A DNA stretch of 37,521 bases, from the NCBI GenBank assembly GCA_945903445.1, contig CAMDNZ010000030.1, forward strand, positions 1 to 37,521, given 5' to 3'. Origin of the DNA: Bordetella parapertussis. Its GTDB lineage: Bacteria > Pseudomonadota > Gammaproteobacteria > Burkholderiales > Burkholderiaceae_B. The notes beneath the pieces were generated by a model. The model worked only from the letters and a program-made list of their open reading frames with translations. It had not been told where the DNA came from and ran no database searches. A program made the position numbers and the translations under genes. Of this stretch, positions 16,467 to 24,533 are shown one piece after another. Within the stretch, counting starts at the first letter, position 1. Every line of letters begins with the position of its first letter.

Positions 16467-16505
16467 GCGAGCATTCCGATAATTCGATTGAAACCTGACG
16501 TGACC

Positions 16506-18155
16506 ATGATTCCCGTTACCCAGATCTGGCCCGATGAACTTGCAGCGCGTTATCGTGCGGCAGGCCATTGGCGCGGTGAAACCTTTGGCGCTTTTTTGCA
16601 CGAACGTGCCCGACAGATGCCCGACAAGGTCGTCGTGGTCGATGGCGATACGCGCTGGACGTATGCCGAGCTGGACGCCCGGGCCGACGCGCTGGCCGCC
16701 GGTTTTCTGGCCAGCGGTTTGAAGCCGCGTGACAGAGTCGTCGTGCACCTGCCGAATAACGCGCCATTTTTCGAGGTGGTGTTCGGCTTGTTTCGTGCCG
16801 GGATGTTGCCAGTCTATGCCTTGCCCGCGCATCGCATCACCGAGATCGCGCACTTCGCCGAGTCGGCACAAGCCTGCGCTTATGTCATGGCGGGCGCGCA
16901 CGGGGGGTTCGACTACGGCGAGCTGGCGCAGGCGCTGTGCGAACGGGTATCGACCGTGCAGCATGTGTTTGCGGTAAAACCGTCGAAAGACGAGCACCTT
17001 GCGCTCGCCGCCGTTGCAGCGACGGGCCGCGCGCAGGGCCTGCCAGCCGACCACGTTGGCCCGGCTGCTTCGGACGTGGCGTTTTTGCAGATTTCCGGTG
17101 GCAGCACCGGCTTGTCCAAATTGATCCCGCGTACGCACGACGACTATATCTACACCTTGCGCGAGAGCGACCGTATTTGTGGTCTGGGTGCCGATAGCGT
17201 GTTTCTGGCGGCCTTGCCTATCGCGCACAATTTCCCCATGAGTTCGCCCGGCGTGCTGGGTGCCGTGTATGCCGGTGCGACCGTCGTATTGAGTCCATCG
17301 CCCAGCCCGGAAGCGGCATTTCCGCTGATCGAGCGCGAGCGCGTCACGATGACCAGCCTGGTGCCGCCCCTGCTGCTGGTGTGGCTGCAGGCGGCGGCCA
17401 CCACTTCGCATGACATCTCGAGTTTGAAAGTGATGCAGGTGGGCGGCGCGAAGCTGACCGCCGAAGTCGCACGCCGGGTAAGGCCGGTGTTGGGCGTGAC
17501 CTTGCAGCAGGTGTTCGGCATGGCCGAGGGCCTGGTGAATTACACCCGTTTGGACGACCCCGAAGACATCATCATCCACACCCAGGGTCGGCCCATCAGC
17601 GAGGACGACGAAGTGCTGGTGGTGGACGACCAGGGCCAACCGGTGCCGGAAGGCGAGCCGGGGTATTTGCTCACGCGTGGTCCTTATACGATTCGCGGCT
17701 ATCACAACAACCCGTCGGCCAATGCCCGATCGTTCACCGCCGATGGTTTTTATCGCACCGGCGATATCGTCAAGCGCGACGCGCAAGGCTATTTGACAGT
17801 GCAAGGCCGCGCGACAGACCACATCAACCGGGCGGGCGAGAAAATCTCGGCCGAAGAGATCGAAGATCATTTGCTGGCACATCCGAATGTGTTCGATGCG
17901 GCGGTGGTCTCGATTCCCGACGAGTATCTGGGCGAACGCAGTTGCGCGTTTATCATCGCGCAAGGCGACAAACCACGCGGCGCGCAGATCAAGCAGTGGA
18001 TGCGCGAGCGCGGTGTGGCCGAGTTCAAGGTGCCCGACCAGGTCGTGTTCGTCGAGCGTTTCGCCTCGACTGCGGCTCTCAAAATCAGTCGGCGCGAGTT
18101 GCGTGCGGCATTGCGCGATCGACTCATGACGCCGCCGCAAGGAGATTCGGTATGA
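16506..18155 (+). CDS. entE: 2,3-dihydroxybenzoate-AMP ligase (EntE/DhbE-like)
   Basis: 549-residue stand-alone aryl-acid adenylating enzyme. It activates 2,3-dihydroxybenzoate with ATP and loads it on an aryl carrier protein. Motif A3 ISGGSTGLSK is at 196-205, GFYRTGD at 414-420, and the C-terminal catalytic Lys corresponds to K526 (LKISRREL). Aligned with DhbE (constant offset +7), the pocket residues N235, S240 and V337 are N242, S247 and V344. This is the 2,3-DHB pattern; salicylate enzymes usually have Cys and Leu at the last two. ATG 16506 matches the family N-terminus (IWPDELAARYRAAGHW). An in-frame GTG at 16395 would add 37 unrelated residues and is rejected. Stop and next start overlap (ATGA). 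Confidence 0.93.
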   Translation: MIPVTQIWPDELAARYRAAGHWRGETFGAFLHERARQMPDKVVVVDGDTRWTYAELDARADALAAGFLASGLKPRDRVVVHLPNNAPFFEVVFGLFRAGMLPVYALPAHRITEIAHFAESAQACAYVMAGAHGGFDYGELAQALCERVSTVQHVFAVKPSKDEHLALAAVAATGRAQGLPADHVGPAASDVAFLQISGGSTGLSKLIPRTHDDYIYTLRESDRICGLGADSVFLAALPIAHNFPMSSPGVLGAVYAGATVVLSPSPSPEAAFPLIERERVTMTSLVPPLLLVWLQAAATTSHDISSLKVMQVGGAKLTAEVARRVRPVLGVTLQQVFGMAEGLVNYTRLDDPEDIIIHTQGRPISEDDEVLVVDDQGQPVPEGEPGYLLTRGPYTIRGYHNNPSANARSFTADGFYRTGDIVKRDAQGYLTVQGRATDHINRAGEKISAEEIEDHLLAHPNVFDAAVVSIPDEYLGERSCAFIIAQGDKPRGAQIKQWMRERGVAEFKVPDQVVFVERFASTAALKISRRELRAALRDRLMTPPQGDSV

Positions 18156-18418
18156 ACGTCCTCCATGGTCCCCTGACTTTGGATCGCATGCGTGCCGACA
18201 TCGCGCGCGTGCTGCACGCAGATCCCGACGAGGTCGGCGATCACGACAGCCTGATCGACCTGGGTCTGGATTCCATCAGAGCGATGGCCTTGGTGACGCG
18301 CTGGCGTGCCGAGGGTGCCGATCTGGCTTTCTCCGAACTGGCTCAAACGCCTACGCTGGCGCATTGGTGGTCGGTGGCGCAGGCCGCTTTGGCGCGTGGG
18401 CAAGGAACCGGGCAATGA
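18152..18418 (+). CDS. Stand-alone aryl carrier protein (ArCP)
   Basis: 88-residue phosphopantetheine carrier. The attachment site is LGLDSIRAM with Ser41. The helical layout and WW near residue 72 fit the ArCP half of EntB/DhbB. In those proteins the ArCP is fused to an isochorismatase; here the isochorismatase is absent and the carrier is free. It accepts 2,3-DHB from the EntE-like ligase and presents it to the condensation domain of the downstream synthetase. ATG 18152 overlaps the entE stop, and its stop overlaps the synthetase ATG, both as ATGA. The gene is easily missed because the frame is open upstream inside entE. Confidence 0.9.
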   Translation: MNVLHGPLTLDRMRADIARVLHADPDEVGDHDSLIDLGLDSIRAMALVTRWRAEGADLAFSELAQTPTLAHWWSVAQAALARGQGTGQ

Positions 18419-21400
18419 CATTGGAAGTCGTCGGACGGCCGGTGGTGGATCGTGCAAGCGATGACACAGTCGCACGTCCCTTGACCGAGGCGCAAGCCGG
18501 CATGTGGTTCGCCCAGCGTCTGGATCCAGGTAACCCCATTTTCAATACCGCTCAACGGACCGATATCGAGGGTGCGCTGGATGTCGCCGCCTTTATCTGG
18601 GCCGTCGATACCGCCATGGCCGAATGCGACAGCCTGGCCTTGCGCGTCGTCGAGATCGATGGTGCGCCGCATGCGGTGATCGATCCCGCACAGCGGCCCA
18701 CTCTGCGAATACGCGATTGTCGTGCTGCCATCGACCCGCAGGCCGATGCCTCGGCCTGGATGCACCATGACCGCCAGCAGGCGGTCGATCCGGCTGGCGA
18801 TCCGCTGGCGGCTCAATGGCTGATCGTGTTGGGGCCGAATCGCTACGTCTGGTATCAGCGCGTGCATCATTTGGCGACCGATGGCTATGGCATGGCCCTG
18901 ATCGATGCGCGCGTCGCACAGCTCTATCGCTCGCGCGTCAATGGCGCAGCGACGGGCGATGCCTTGGGCGCACTCGCGCTTGTGCAGGACGAAGACGCAG
19001 CCTATCGCGGCTCCGAGAAATGTATCGCAGACGCCACGTTCTGGCATGCGGCCTTGCTGGACGCACCGCCCGTCGTGGGTCTGGCCGAAGGCGTGCCCGT
19101 ATCGGCCCATCACTTCCTGGAAGCCCGCGTTGCATTGCCGGATGCGTTCGGCGATGCCATGGCCGGGCTCGATGCCGCCTGCGGCGTGGCGTGGCCCGAC
19201 ATCTTGATGGGACTGAGTGCGGCCTATGTCGCACGCATGACCGCGCGGGGACACGCTGTCGTGGGGGCCCCCTACATGGGCCGTCTGGGCAGCGCCAGCG
19301 CCCGCGTACCCGCCATGGTCATGAACGTATTGGCCGCGCACATCGAGATCGACGAACGTGCCGCATTGACCGATTTCCTGGTCACGACCGCGCGCGGCTT
19401 GCGCCGCGCCCGCCGTCATGGCCGTTATCGGGGCGAGCGACTGCGCCGCGACCTGGGTCTGCTCGGCGGACAACGCCGCCTGTTCGGCCCGCTGATCAAT
19501 GTGCTGCCGTTCGAAGCGCCGCCCGATCTGGGTGGTTTGCGCACGGCGACCACCGTGCTGTGCGCCGGTCCGGTGGACGATCTCACGCTGACTTACCGTG
19601 CCGACACGGCGGGGCGGGGCGTGCTGATGATCGTCGAGGCCAACCCCGCACTCTATAGCCAGGCCGACGTCGATGCTCACGCCGCAAGGCTGGCGCATTT
19701 TCTGCAATCGGCCGTGGCCGCACAGCGTTTGGCCGACGTGCCCACCCTGACCGAAACCGAATGGACGCAGTGGCAGGCTCACGCCTACGGCCCGCGACAG
19801 GACGTGCCGCGTACCTCGCTGGCCGCATTGATGGCCCAGACCTTCGCCGCCCAGCCGCACGCGTGCGCCCTGGTTTTCGAAGACCGGTCGATCAGCTATC
19901 GCGAACTGGATACCCAGACTCGACGCCTGGCCGCGCGCCTGCACGAGGCGGGCGTGGGCCAGGGCGACATCGTGGCGCTGGGCATGCTGCGCAGTGTCGA
20001 GCTAATGGTGGCATTGGTGGCCATCCTGCGTGTGGGCGCGGCCTATCTGCCGCTGGATCTCTCGCATCCGCGCGACCGGCTGGCCGCTATTCTGGCGGCG
20101 GCAGGTCCGCGTGCCGTGCTGGGCGTGGCATCGTCGCGCGCGCTGATTCCCGCAGAATCGGTGCTGTGCGTCGATGAGTCTGTCGTGCAAATGCCAGGCA
20201 CCGACGCACTTGTCGCCGAAGCACCCGTCACCCGGGCGCCTGCCACCGGAGCACCCTCATTTGCACTGGATGCCGCTGCGCCCGACGATCCTGCGTACGT
20301 CATCTACACGTCCGGTTCGACCGGCGCGCCCAAGGGCGTGGTGGTGCAGCACGATGCCATCGTCAATCGCCTGCTGTGGATGCAGGACCGATACCGCTTC
20401 GACACGACGACGCGTTGCCTGCAAAAGACGCCCGCCACCTTCGACGTGTCGGTATGGGAGTTTTTCCTGCCTTTGATCAGCGGCGGCGTGTTGGTGATCG
20501 CACCACCGGAGGCCCATAAGGATCCTGCCTGGCTGGCCGACATCATTCGTCGCCAGCAAGTGGATACGGTTCATTTCGTGCCGTCGATGCTGTCGGCGTT
20601 TCTGGTCGAGCCGACTGCGCGCCACGTACCGCTCGAGCAGGTGTTTTGCAGCGGCGAGGCCTTGCCTGCCGCGGTTCGCGACCGCTTCCACCAGACCTTG
20701 ACGGCGGCATTGCACAACTTGTACGGTCCGACCGAAGCGGCCGTGGACGTCACCTATTGGGACGCCGGCGCGCAAGACAAATCGGTGCCTGTGCCCATCG
20801 GTCTGCCGGTCTGGAACACGGGCATGTATGTGTTGGACGATCACCTGCGGCCTTTGCCGGTGGGGGTGCCAGGTCATCTCTACATCGCGGGTCGTCAGTT
20901 GGCGCAAGGCTATCTGGGGCGTGACGACCTGACCCAGGAACGTTTCGTCGCCGATCCCTTCGGTGCGCCGGGCGCCCGCATGTATGCCACAGGCGATCTG
21001 GCCCATCGCCGTGCCGATGGTGCGCTGGTTTTCCTGGGGCGATCCGATCATCAGATCAAGATTCGTGGCCTGCGTATCGAACTCGAAGAAATCGAGGCGG
21101 TATTGGCGCACGCGCCGGGCGTGGCGCAGATCGCCGTGATTGTCCGTACCGACTCGCCCGGGCAAGACCGCATCGTCGCCTACGCCGTCGCACACGATCA
21201 CGCCGTGCTGACTCACGATGGCTTACGCAGTCACGCTGCCCAGCGCCTGCCGGATTACATGGTGCCTGCCGCGTTCGTGGTCTTGCCGGCGCTGCCTGTC
21301 ACCGCCAACGGCAAACTCGATCGGCGAGCGCTGCCGGTGCCCTCGCACAGCGACCGCGCCAGCCGCACACCCACGACCGCGACCGAACGCACGGTGGCCG

Positions 21401-22452
21401 CACTGTTCGCGCAGGTCTTGCAACGGCCCGATGTTGTGCGCGGCGCAGACGACGACTTTTTCGAGTTGGGCGGACACTCCTTGCTGGCCGCGCAATTGGC
21501 ATCGGCCATCCGTCAGCGTTGGGGGTACGCCTTCAGCCTGGGCGCGGTGTTCGAGCATCCCACCGTCGCACGCCTGTCGCAGCATCTGGACGCCTTGGCG
21601 ACGCTAGCCGACGACGATCAGGCACGCATGGCGGGCGGCGGCGGATTCGGTCCGCATATTCTGCTGCGCCAAGGGGAAGCGGGAACGCCCGCCTTGTTTT
21701 GCGTCCATCCTGCCGGAGGCTTGAGCTGGTGCTACGGTGCCTTGGCCCGCGCCTTGACCCCAGCACGGTCGGTCTACGGTATCCAGGCGCTGGGCCTGCA
21801 CGCGGGAACACCACCCGCCTTCAGCATTGCGGCCATGGCGGCGGCTTACGTCGATGAGATCGTTCGTCTGCAAGCCCACGGGCCGTATCACCTGGCGGGT
21901 TGGTCGGTGGGCGGTATTCTAGTCCAGGCCATGGCGGTCGAGCTGCGTTCGCGCGGACTCGACGTCGGTGCCCTGGTGATGTTCGATGCGTATCCCAGCG
22001 ACTGCTGGCGCGATCAGCCGCCGCCCCCACCCGAAGCCATCTACACCGCCTTGCTGCAAATCGCGGGCTACGATCCGGCGGCCTTGCCGGGCCTCGCCCT
22101 GACACGCGATGGCGTGGTCGATTTCTTGCGCCGTAGCGGTCATCCCTTAGGCGAATTGCCCGAGGACATGATCAGCGGCGTGTTCCATGTCGTCGGCGAG
22201 AACAACACCCTGGTTCGGGCGCATCGTCACGAGGTCTACGACGGTCCCTTGCTGTACTTCCGTGCCGCGCTCGACCATGAGGGCGAGAACCTGTTCCCGC
22301 GCCAATGGTCGCCTTATGTCGGCAGCCTGGATATTCACGAAATTCCCAGCGTTCATGCGCATATGGTGGGGGCCGATGCGACTCAATCGATCGCACCCGT
22401 GGTCTCGGCCTATCTCGCCGATCGCGATGCGCAGGCGGAGGCAGCGCGATGA
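18415..22452 (+). CDS. entF: EntF-like nonribosomal peptide synthetase (C-A-T-TE), serine-specific
   Basis: 1345 residues, four domains. Condensation (about 20-440): HHLATDG, with H151, H152, D156. Adenylation (about 465-970): YTSGSTGAPKG near 631, YGPTEA near 770, K967 in NGKLDR. Carrier (about 985-1060): LGGHSLL, Ser1022. Thioesterase (about 1090-1340): GWSVGG with Ser1164, FDAYP with Asp1191, and His1314 or His1316. The ten specificity residues read D677, V678, W681, H720, F744, S746, L769, V777, D778, K967, i.e. DVWHFSLVDK, the EntF serine code. So it should join aryl-ArCP to Ser and release by the TE, as for enterobactin; whether it makes the cyclic trimer or a shorter ester cannot be told. 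ATG 18415 is ATGA-coupled to the ArCP gene. No MbtH-type gene is seen nearby. Confidence 0.94.
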   Translation: MTLEVVGRPVVDRASDDTVARPLTEAQAGMWFAQRLDPGNPIFNTAQRTDIEGALDVAAFIWAVDTAMAECDSLALRVVEIDGAPHAVIDPAQRPTLRIRDCRAAIDPQADASAWMHHDRQQAVDPAGDPLAAQWLIVLGPNRYVWYQRVHHLATDGYGMALIDARVAQLYRSRVNGAATGDALGALALVQDEDAAYRGSEKCIADATFWHAALLDAPPVVGLAEGVPVSAHHFLEARVALPDAFGDAMAGLDAACGVAWPDILMGLSAAYVARMTARGHAVVGAPYMGRLGSASARVPAMVMNVLAAHIEIDERAALTDFLVTTARGLRRARRHGRYRGERLRRDLGLLGGQRRLFGPLINVLPFEAPPDLGGLRTATTVLCAGPVDDLTLTYRADTAGRGVLMIVEANPALYSQADVDAHAARLAHFLQSAVAAQRLADVPTLTETEWTQWQAHAYGPRQDVPRTSLAALMAQTFAAQPHACALVFEDRSISYRELDTQTRRLAARLHEAGVGQGDIVALGMLRSVELMVALVAILRVGAAYLPLDLSHPRDRLAAILAAAGPRAVLGVASSRALIPAESVLCVDESVVQMPGTDALVAEAPVTRAPATGAPSFALDAAAPDDPAYVIYTSGSTGAPKGVVVQHDAIVNRLLWMQDRYRFDTTTRCLQKTPATFDVSVWEFFLPLISGGVLVIAPPEAHKDPAWLADIIRRQQVDTVHFVPSMLSAFLVEPTARHVPLEQVFCSGEALPAAVRDRFHQTLTAALHNLYGPTEAAVDVTYWDAGAQDKSVPVPIGLPVWNTGMYVLDDHLRPLPVGVPGHLYIAGRQLAQGYLGRDDLTQERFVADPFGAPGARMYATGDLAHRRADGALVFLGRSDHQIKIRGLRIELEEIEAVLAHAPGVAQIAVIVRTDSPGQDRIVAYAVAHDHAVLTHDGLRSHAAQRLPDYMVPAAFVVLPALPVTANGKLDRRALPVPSHSDRASRTPTTATERTVAALFAQVLQRPDVVRGADDDFFELGGHSLLAAQLASAIRQRWGYAFSLGAVFEHPTVARLSQHLDALATLADDDQARMAGGGGFGPHILLRQGEAGTPALFCVHPAGGLSWCYGALARALTPARSVYGIQALGLHAGTPPAFSIAAMAAAYVDEIVRLQAHGPYHLAGWSVGGILVQAMAVELRSRGLDVGALVMFDAYPSDCWRDQPPPPPEAIYTALLQIAGYDPAALPGLALTRDGVVDFLRRSGHPLGELPEDMISGVFHVVGENNTLVRAHRHEVYDGPLLYFRAALDHEGENLFPRQWSPYVGSLDIHEIPSVHAHMVGADATQSIAPVVSAYLADRDAQAEAAR

Positions 22453-22562
22453 GGCCCCAGCGCGGCGCGTGGCGCACCAACACGAAGCGGGCGTCCGAGG
22501 GCGCCTGTAGGCCGTCTGCATCCAGTCCAGGATGCAAACGACGCCACCTTTTCAACATGTAG
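22449..22562 (+). CDS. Possible 37-residue basic small protein, ATGA-coupled to the synthetase
   Basis: ATG 22449 overlaps the synthetase stop (ATGA), the same junction used between most genes of this series. The frame runs 37 codons to TAG 22560-22562, just before the ribosome binding site of the next gene. The peptide is rich in Arg/Lys with three Ser-Pro/Ala-Ser pairs and two Cys, with no membrane segment or recognised family. It could be a real small protein or just a spacer that keeps ribosomes moving. Coding status is unproven. Confidence 0.25.
   Translation: MRPQRGAWRTNTKRASEGACRPSASSPGCKRRHLFNM
22517..22536. repeat. 7-bp inverted repeat between synthetase and beta-propeller gene
   Basis: TGCATCC (22517-22523) and GGATGCA (22530-22536) flank AGTCCA. 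Only a CCTTTT follows about 11 nt later, so termination would be weak; a partial terminator that reduces read-through into the next gene is possible. Confidence 0.35.
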
Positions 22563-22572
22563 AGGACCACTC

Positions 22573-23952
22573 ATGCATTCGACTCAAACGACCGTCGCGC
22601 GTAGCGCCAGCTTGACCCTGGCGGTGTTGGCGCTTTCGATGGCCAGCGCGTTCGCCGCACCGAGCTTCACCGACAAGCCCGACGCCGATTTCTCCGGCCG
22701 CGTTTTCTCGCAAGGTGCGCTGCCGGGTGCCGAGGCCGCCGTGTCGGGCCGGGGCTTCACGCCGGGTCAGAAGGTCACGCTATTTCGTGCGGGCGAAGCG
22801 CTGAACAACGGCGAAGCCGTTACTGTGGACGAAAAGGGCGGTTTCCAGACCAAGGTCGCCATTCCCGCCGACGCCGTGCCGGGCCCGCATCCGGTTGTCG
22901 CCAGCGCCAGCAATCCTTCGGCGGCCGCGCTGTTTGATCTCAAAGTGATCGCTCAGATGCCGCAATCGGGCGCCGAGCAGTTCACGGTCGTCAGCGAAAA
23001 GCTGGTGCAGGGCTTGTACCAGGCGGCCTATAGCGCGAAGAACGACACGTTGTTCGTGACCGCTGCAGTGGGTCGCCCGCCCGTCAAGCAATCGCAACTG
23101 TTGAAGCTGGATGCCAAGACGCTGAGAACCGTCGCCAGCACAGACATGGCCAAAGTGCCGAAGCGCGACGATGGTCATACCTATGCGGTGTACGGCGTTG
23201 ACGTGGACGACAAAAACGGCAATGTGTGGGTCACCAACACGCGTCAGGGCACCGTGTCGGTACATAAACAATCTGATCTGAAACTGCTCAAACGCTTCGC
23301 CGACGGCGCCGCTTACCATGCACGCGATGTGGCGATATTCGAAGCCGGCAATAAAGCCTATGTCTCGACCCCGGGCAAGAACACCGTCGTCGTGTTCGAC
23401 ACCAAGAAGCTCGCGCACTTGAAAGACATCGCCATCGATTCCGACGAAGACCGTTCGTTCAGCACCATGAGCCTGGCCTTAGACGAGCAGGGCGGCAAGC
23501 TGTATACGATCAGCGGTTCGACGCGTGAAGTGGCGGTCATCGATACCAAGACCGACCGAGTCGAGAGCGTGTTGCGCGTGCCCGGCATCAAGAGCGGATC
23601 GGGCATCGCCGTCGATCCCAAGGGCAAGCGCCTGTATGTCGTCGCTCAAGGTTCGGACAATCTCGTGATCGTCGATCTGGCCTCGGGTAAGCCGCTGCAT
23701 ACCGTCGCTATTGGCGCAGGCGCATTGAACGTGGCGTTCGAGCCGAAGACGGGCCTGGCTTACGTCGTCAGCCGGGGCGCGGGCACGGTCACCGCTGTGG
23801 ATGCCGACGGCAAGATCGTCGCCAATCTGGCGGGCGGCACCTTCCCCAACCACGTCGCAGTCGATGGCAAGGGTGCAGCCTATGCGATCAACAAGTCCAA
23901 GGGCGTTGACGACGCCGAAGGCGATCGCATCTCGCGCATCGTCAAGAAGTAA
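22573..23952 (+). CDS. Secreted YncE-like beta-propeller protein
   Basis: 459 residues from ATG 22573, with GAGG about 9 nt upstream. The N-terminal signal peptide (SLTLAVLALSMASAFAA, cleavage near residue 28) is followed by an Ig-like beta domain (about 40-130; GRGFTPGQKVTLFRAGE). The rest is a YncE/YVTN-type seven-blade propeller (about 140-455), with recurring strands such as NVWVTNTRQGTVSV, KLYTISGSTREVAVID, RLYVVAQGSDNLVIVD, LAYVVSRGAGTVTAVD. E. coli YncE (about 353 residues) is Fur-regulated and periplasmic, but its role is unsettled; this one has about 100 more N-terminal residues. Its place after the synthetase suggests an iron-regulated periplasmic role. It ends the series, followed by a terminator at 24007. 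Confidence 0.85.
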   Translation: MHSTQTTVARSASLTLAVLALSMASAFAAPSFTDKPDADFSGRVFSQGALPGAEAAVSGRGFTPGQKVTLFRAGEALNNGEAVTVDEKGGFQTKVAIPADAVPGPHPVVASASNPSAAALFDLKVIAQMPQSGAEQFTVVSEKLVQGLYQAAYSAKNDTLFVTAAVGRPPVKQSQLLKLDAKTLRTVASTDMAKVPKRDDGHTYAVYGVDVDDKNGNVWVTNTRQGTVSVHKQSDLKLLKRFADGAAYHARDVAIFEAGNKAYVSTPGKNTVVVFDTKKLAHLKDIAIDSDEDRSFSTMSLALDEQGGKLYTISGSTREVAVIDTKTDRVESVLRVPGIKSGSGIAVDPKGKRLYVVAQGSDNLVIVDLASGKPLHTVAIGAGALNVAFEPKTGLAYVVSRGAGTVTAVDADGKIVANLAGGTFPNHVAVDGKGAAYAINKSKGVDDAEGDRISRIVKK

Positions 23953-23960
23953 GCATATGT

Positions 23961-23992
23961 GCGGGTGTTGACCCGCAAGCGCCTTGGGGCGC
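23961..23992 (+). repeat. Two small hairpins after the beta-propeller gene
   Basis: GCGGGT/ACCCGC (23961-23966 and 23971-23976) and GCGCC/GGCGC (23979-23983 and 23988-23992), each with a 4-nt loop, sit in series before the main terminator. They may add to 3'-end stability. Confidence 0.35.
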
Positions 23993-24006
23993 CATAGAGG
24001 TATGCA

Positions 24007-24051
24007 GAAGCCGGTTGCCGCACATTGTGCAGCAACCGGCTTCTTTTGTTT
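24007..24051 (+). terminator. Strong intrinsic terminator of the siderophore series
   Basis: GAAGCCGGTTGC (24007-24018) pairs perfectly with GCAACCGGCTTC (24032-24043), a 12-bp stem. The loop itself contains a further GCAC/GTGC pairing, and the stem is followed by TTTTGTTT (24044-24051). It lies about 55 nt after the beta-propeller stop. Confidence 0.92.
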
Positions 24052-24139
24052 ACAAGGGCGTTCGATGCACGCGGATAATGACCGAACACCGGCCATCTGG
24101 ACGGTCGGAATTCCATCCATGTTTCCCTAGAGGTGCATC

Positions 24140-24517
24140 ATGACGATAAGACACAGTGCCTTGGCCTTGATCGCAGCCGCCGGTTTGTTTGCCGCCGCCG
24201 CGCATGCGGAGCCGCCACCGAAAGCCAAAGATGGGAAGTACGTCAATGCCGCTGGTATGACCGTGTATACGTTCACGAAAGATCAGGCCGGTAGCGGCAA
24301 GAGCATGTGTCATGACGATTGCGCCAAGCATTGGCCGCCCGTCATGGCCGATGGCGATGCCAAGCCGATGGGCGATTGGACGGTCATTACCCGCGACAAC
24401 GGCGGCAAGCAGTGGGCCTACAAAGGTTGGCCACTGTACACCTATGCCAAGGATATGAAGCCGGGCGATGCCATGGGCGACAAATTCAAGGATATGTGGA
24501 ACGTCGCCAAGCCATAA
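24140..24517 (+). CDS. Small secreted Y-x4-D repeat protein (COG4315-like)
   Basis: 125 residues from ATG 24140 with GAGGTG about 5 nt upstream. There is a signal peptide (ALALIAAAGLFAAAAHA, cleavage after residue 23) and no lipobox Cys, so it is a soluble periplasmic protein although many relatives are annotated as lipoproteins. The mature part has two copies of the Y-x4-D motif (YTFTKD and YTYAKD), each followed by a Trp-Pro or Gly-Asp turn, and a Cys pair in MCHDDCAKHWPPV. Such proteins are widespread in proteobacteria; their role is unknown. It lies after the terminator at 24007, so it has its own promoter, and is convergent with the repressor gene at 24534 with only 16 nt between stops. 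Confidence 0.82.
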   Translation: MTIRHSALALIAAAGLFAAAAHAEPPPKAKDGKYVNAAGMTVYTFTKDQAGSGKSMCHDDCAKHWPPVMADGDAKPMGDWTVITRDNGGKQWAYKGWPLYTYAKDMKPGDAMGDKFKDMWNVAKP

Positions 24518-24533
24518 ACAGAAGGCTGCTGCT

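Noticed and set aside
16468..16490. Possible second Fur box before entE (GATAATTCG region)
   Set aside because: Only about 9 of 19 consensus positions match, no better than expected for an AT-rich stretch.
16395..16505. In-frame GTG start that would extend EntE by 37 residues and overlap the livF stop
   Set aside because: The extension does not resemble any DhbE/EntE N-terminus, and the ATG at 16506 aligns with the family start.
16440..18140. Long minus-strand frame opposite entE
   Set aside because: Entirely antisense to an unmistakable adenylation enzyme; His/Arg/Gln-rich low-complexity product.
18343..19944. Minus-strand frame of about 530 codons opposite the synthetase condensation domain
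   Set aside because: Antisense shadow of the C domain, no family resemblance.
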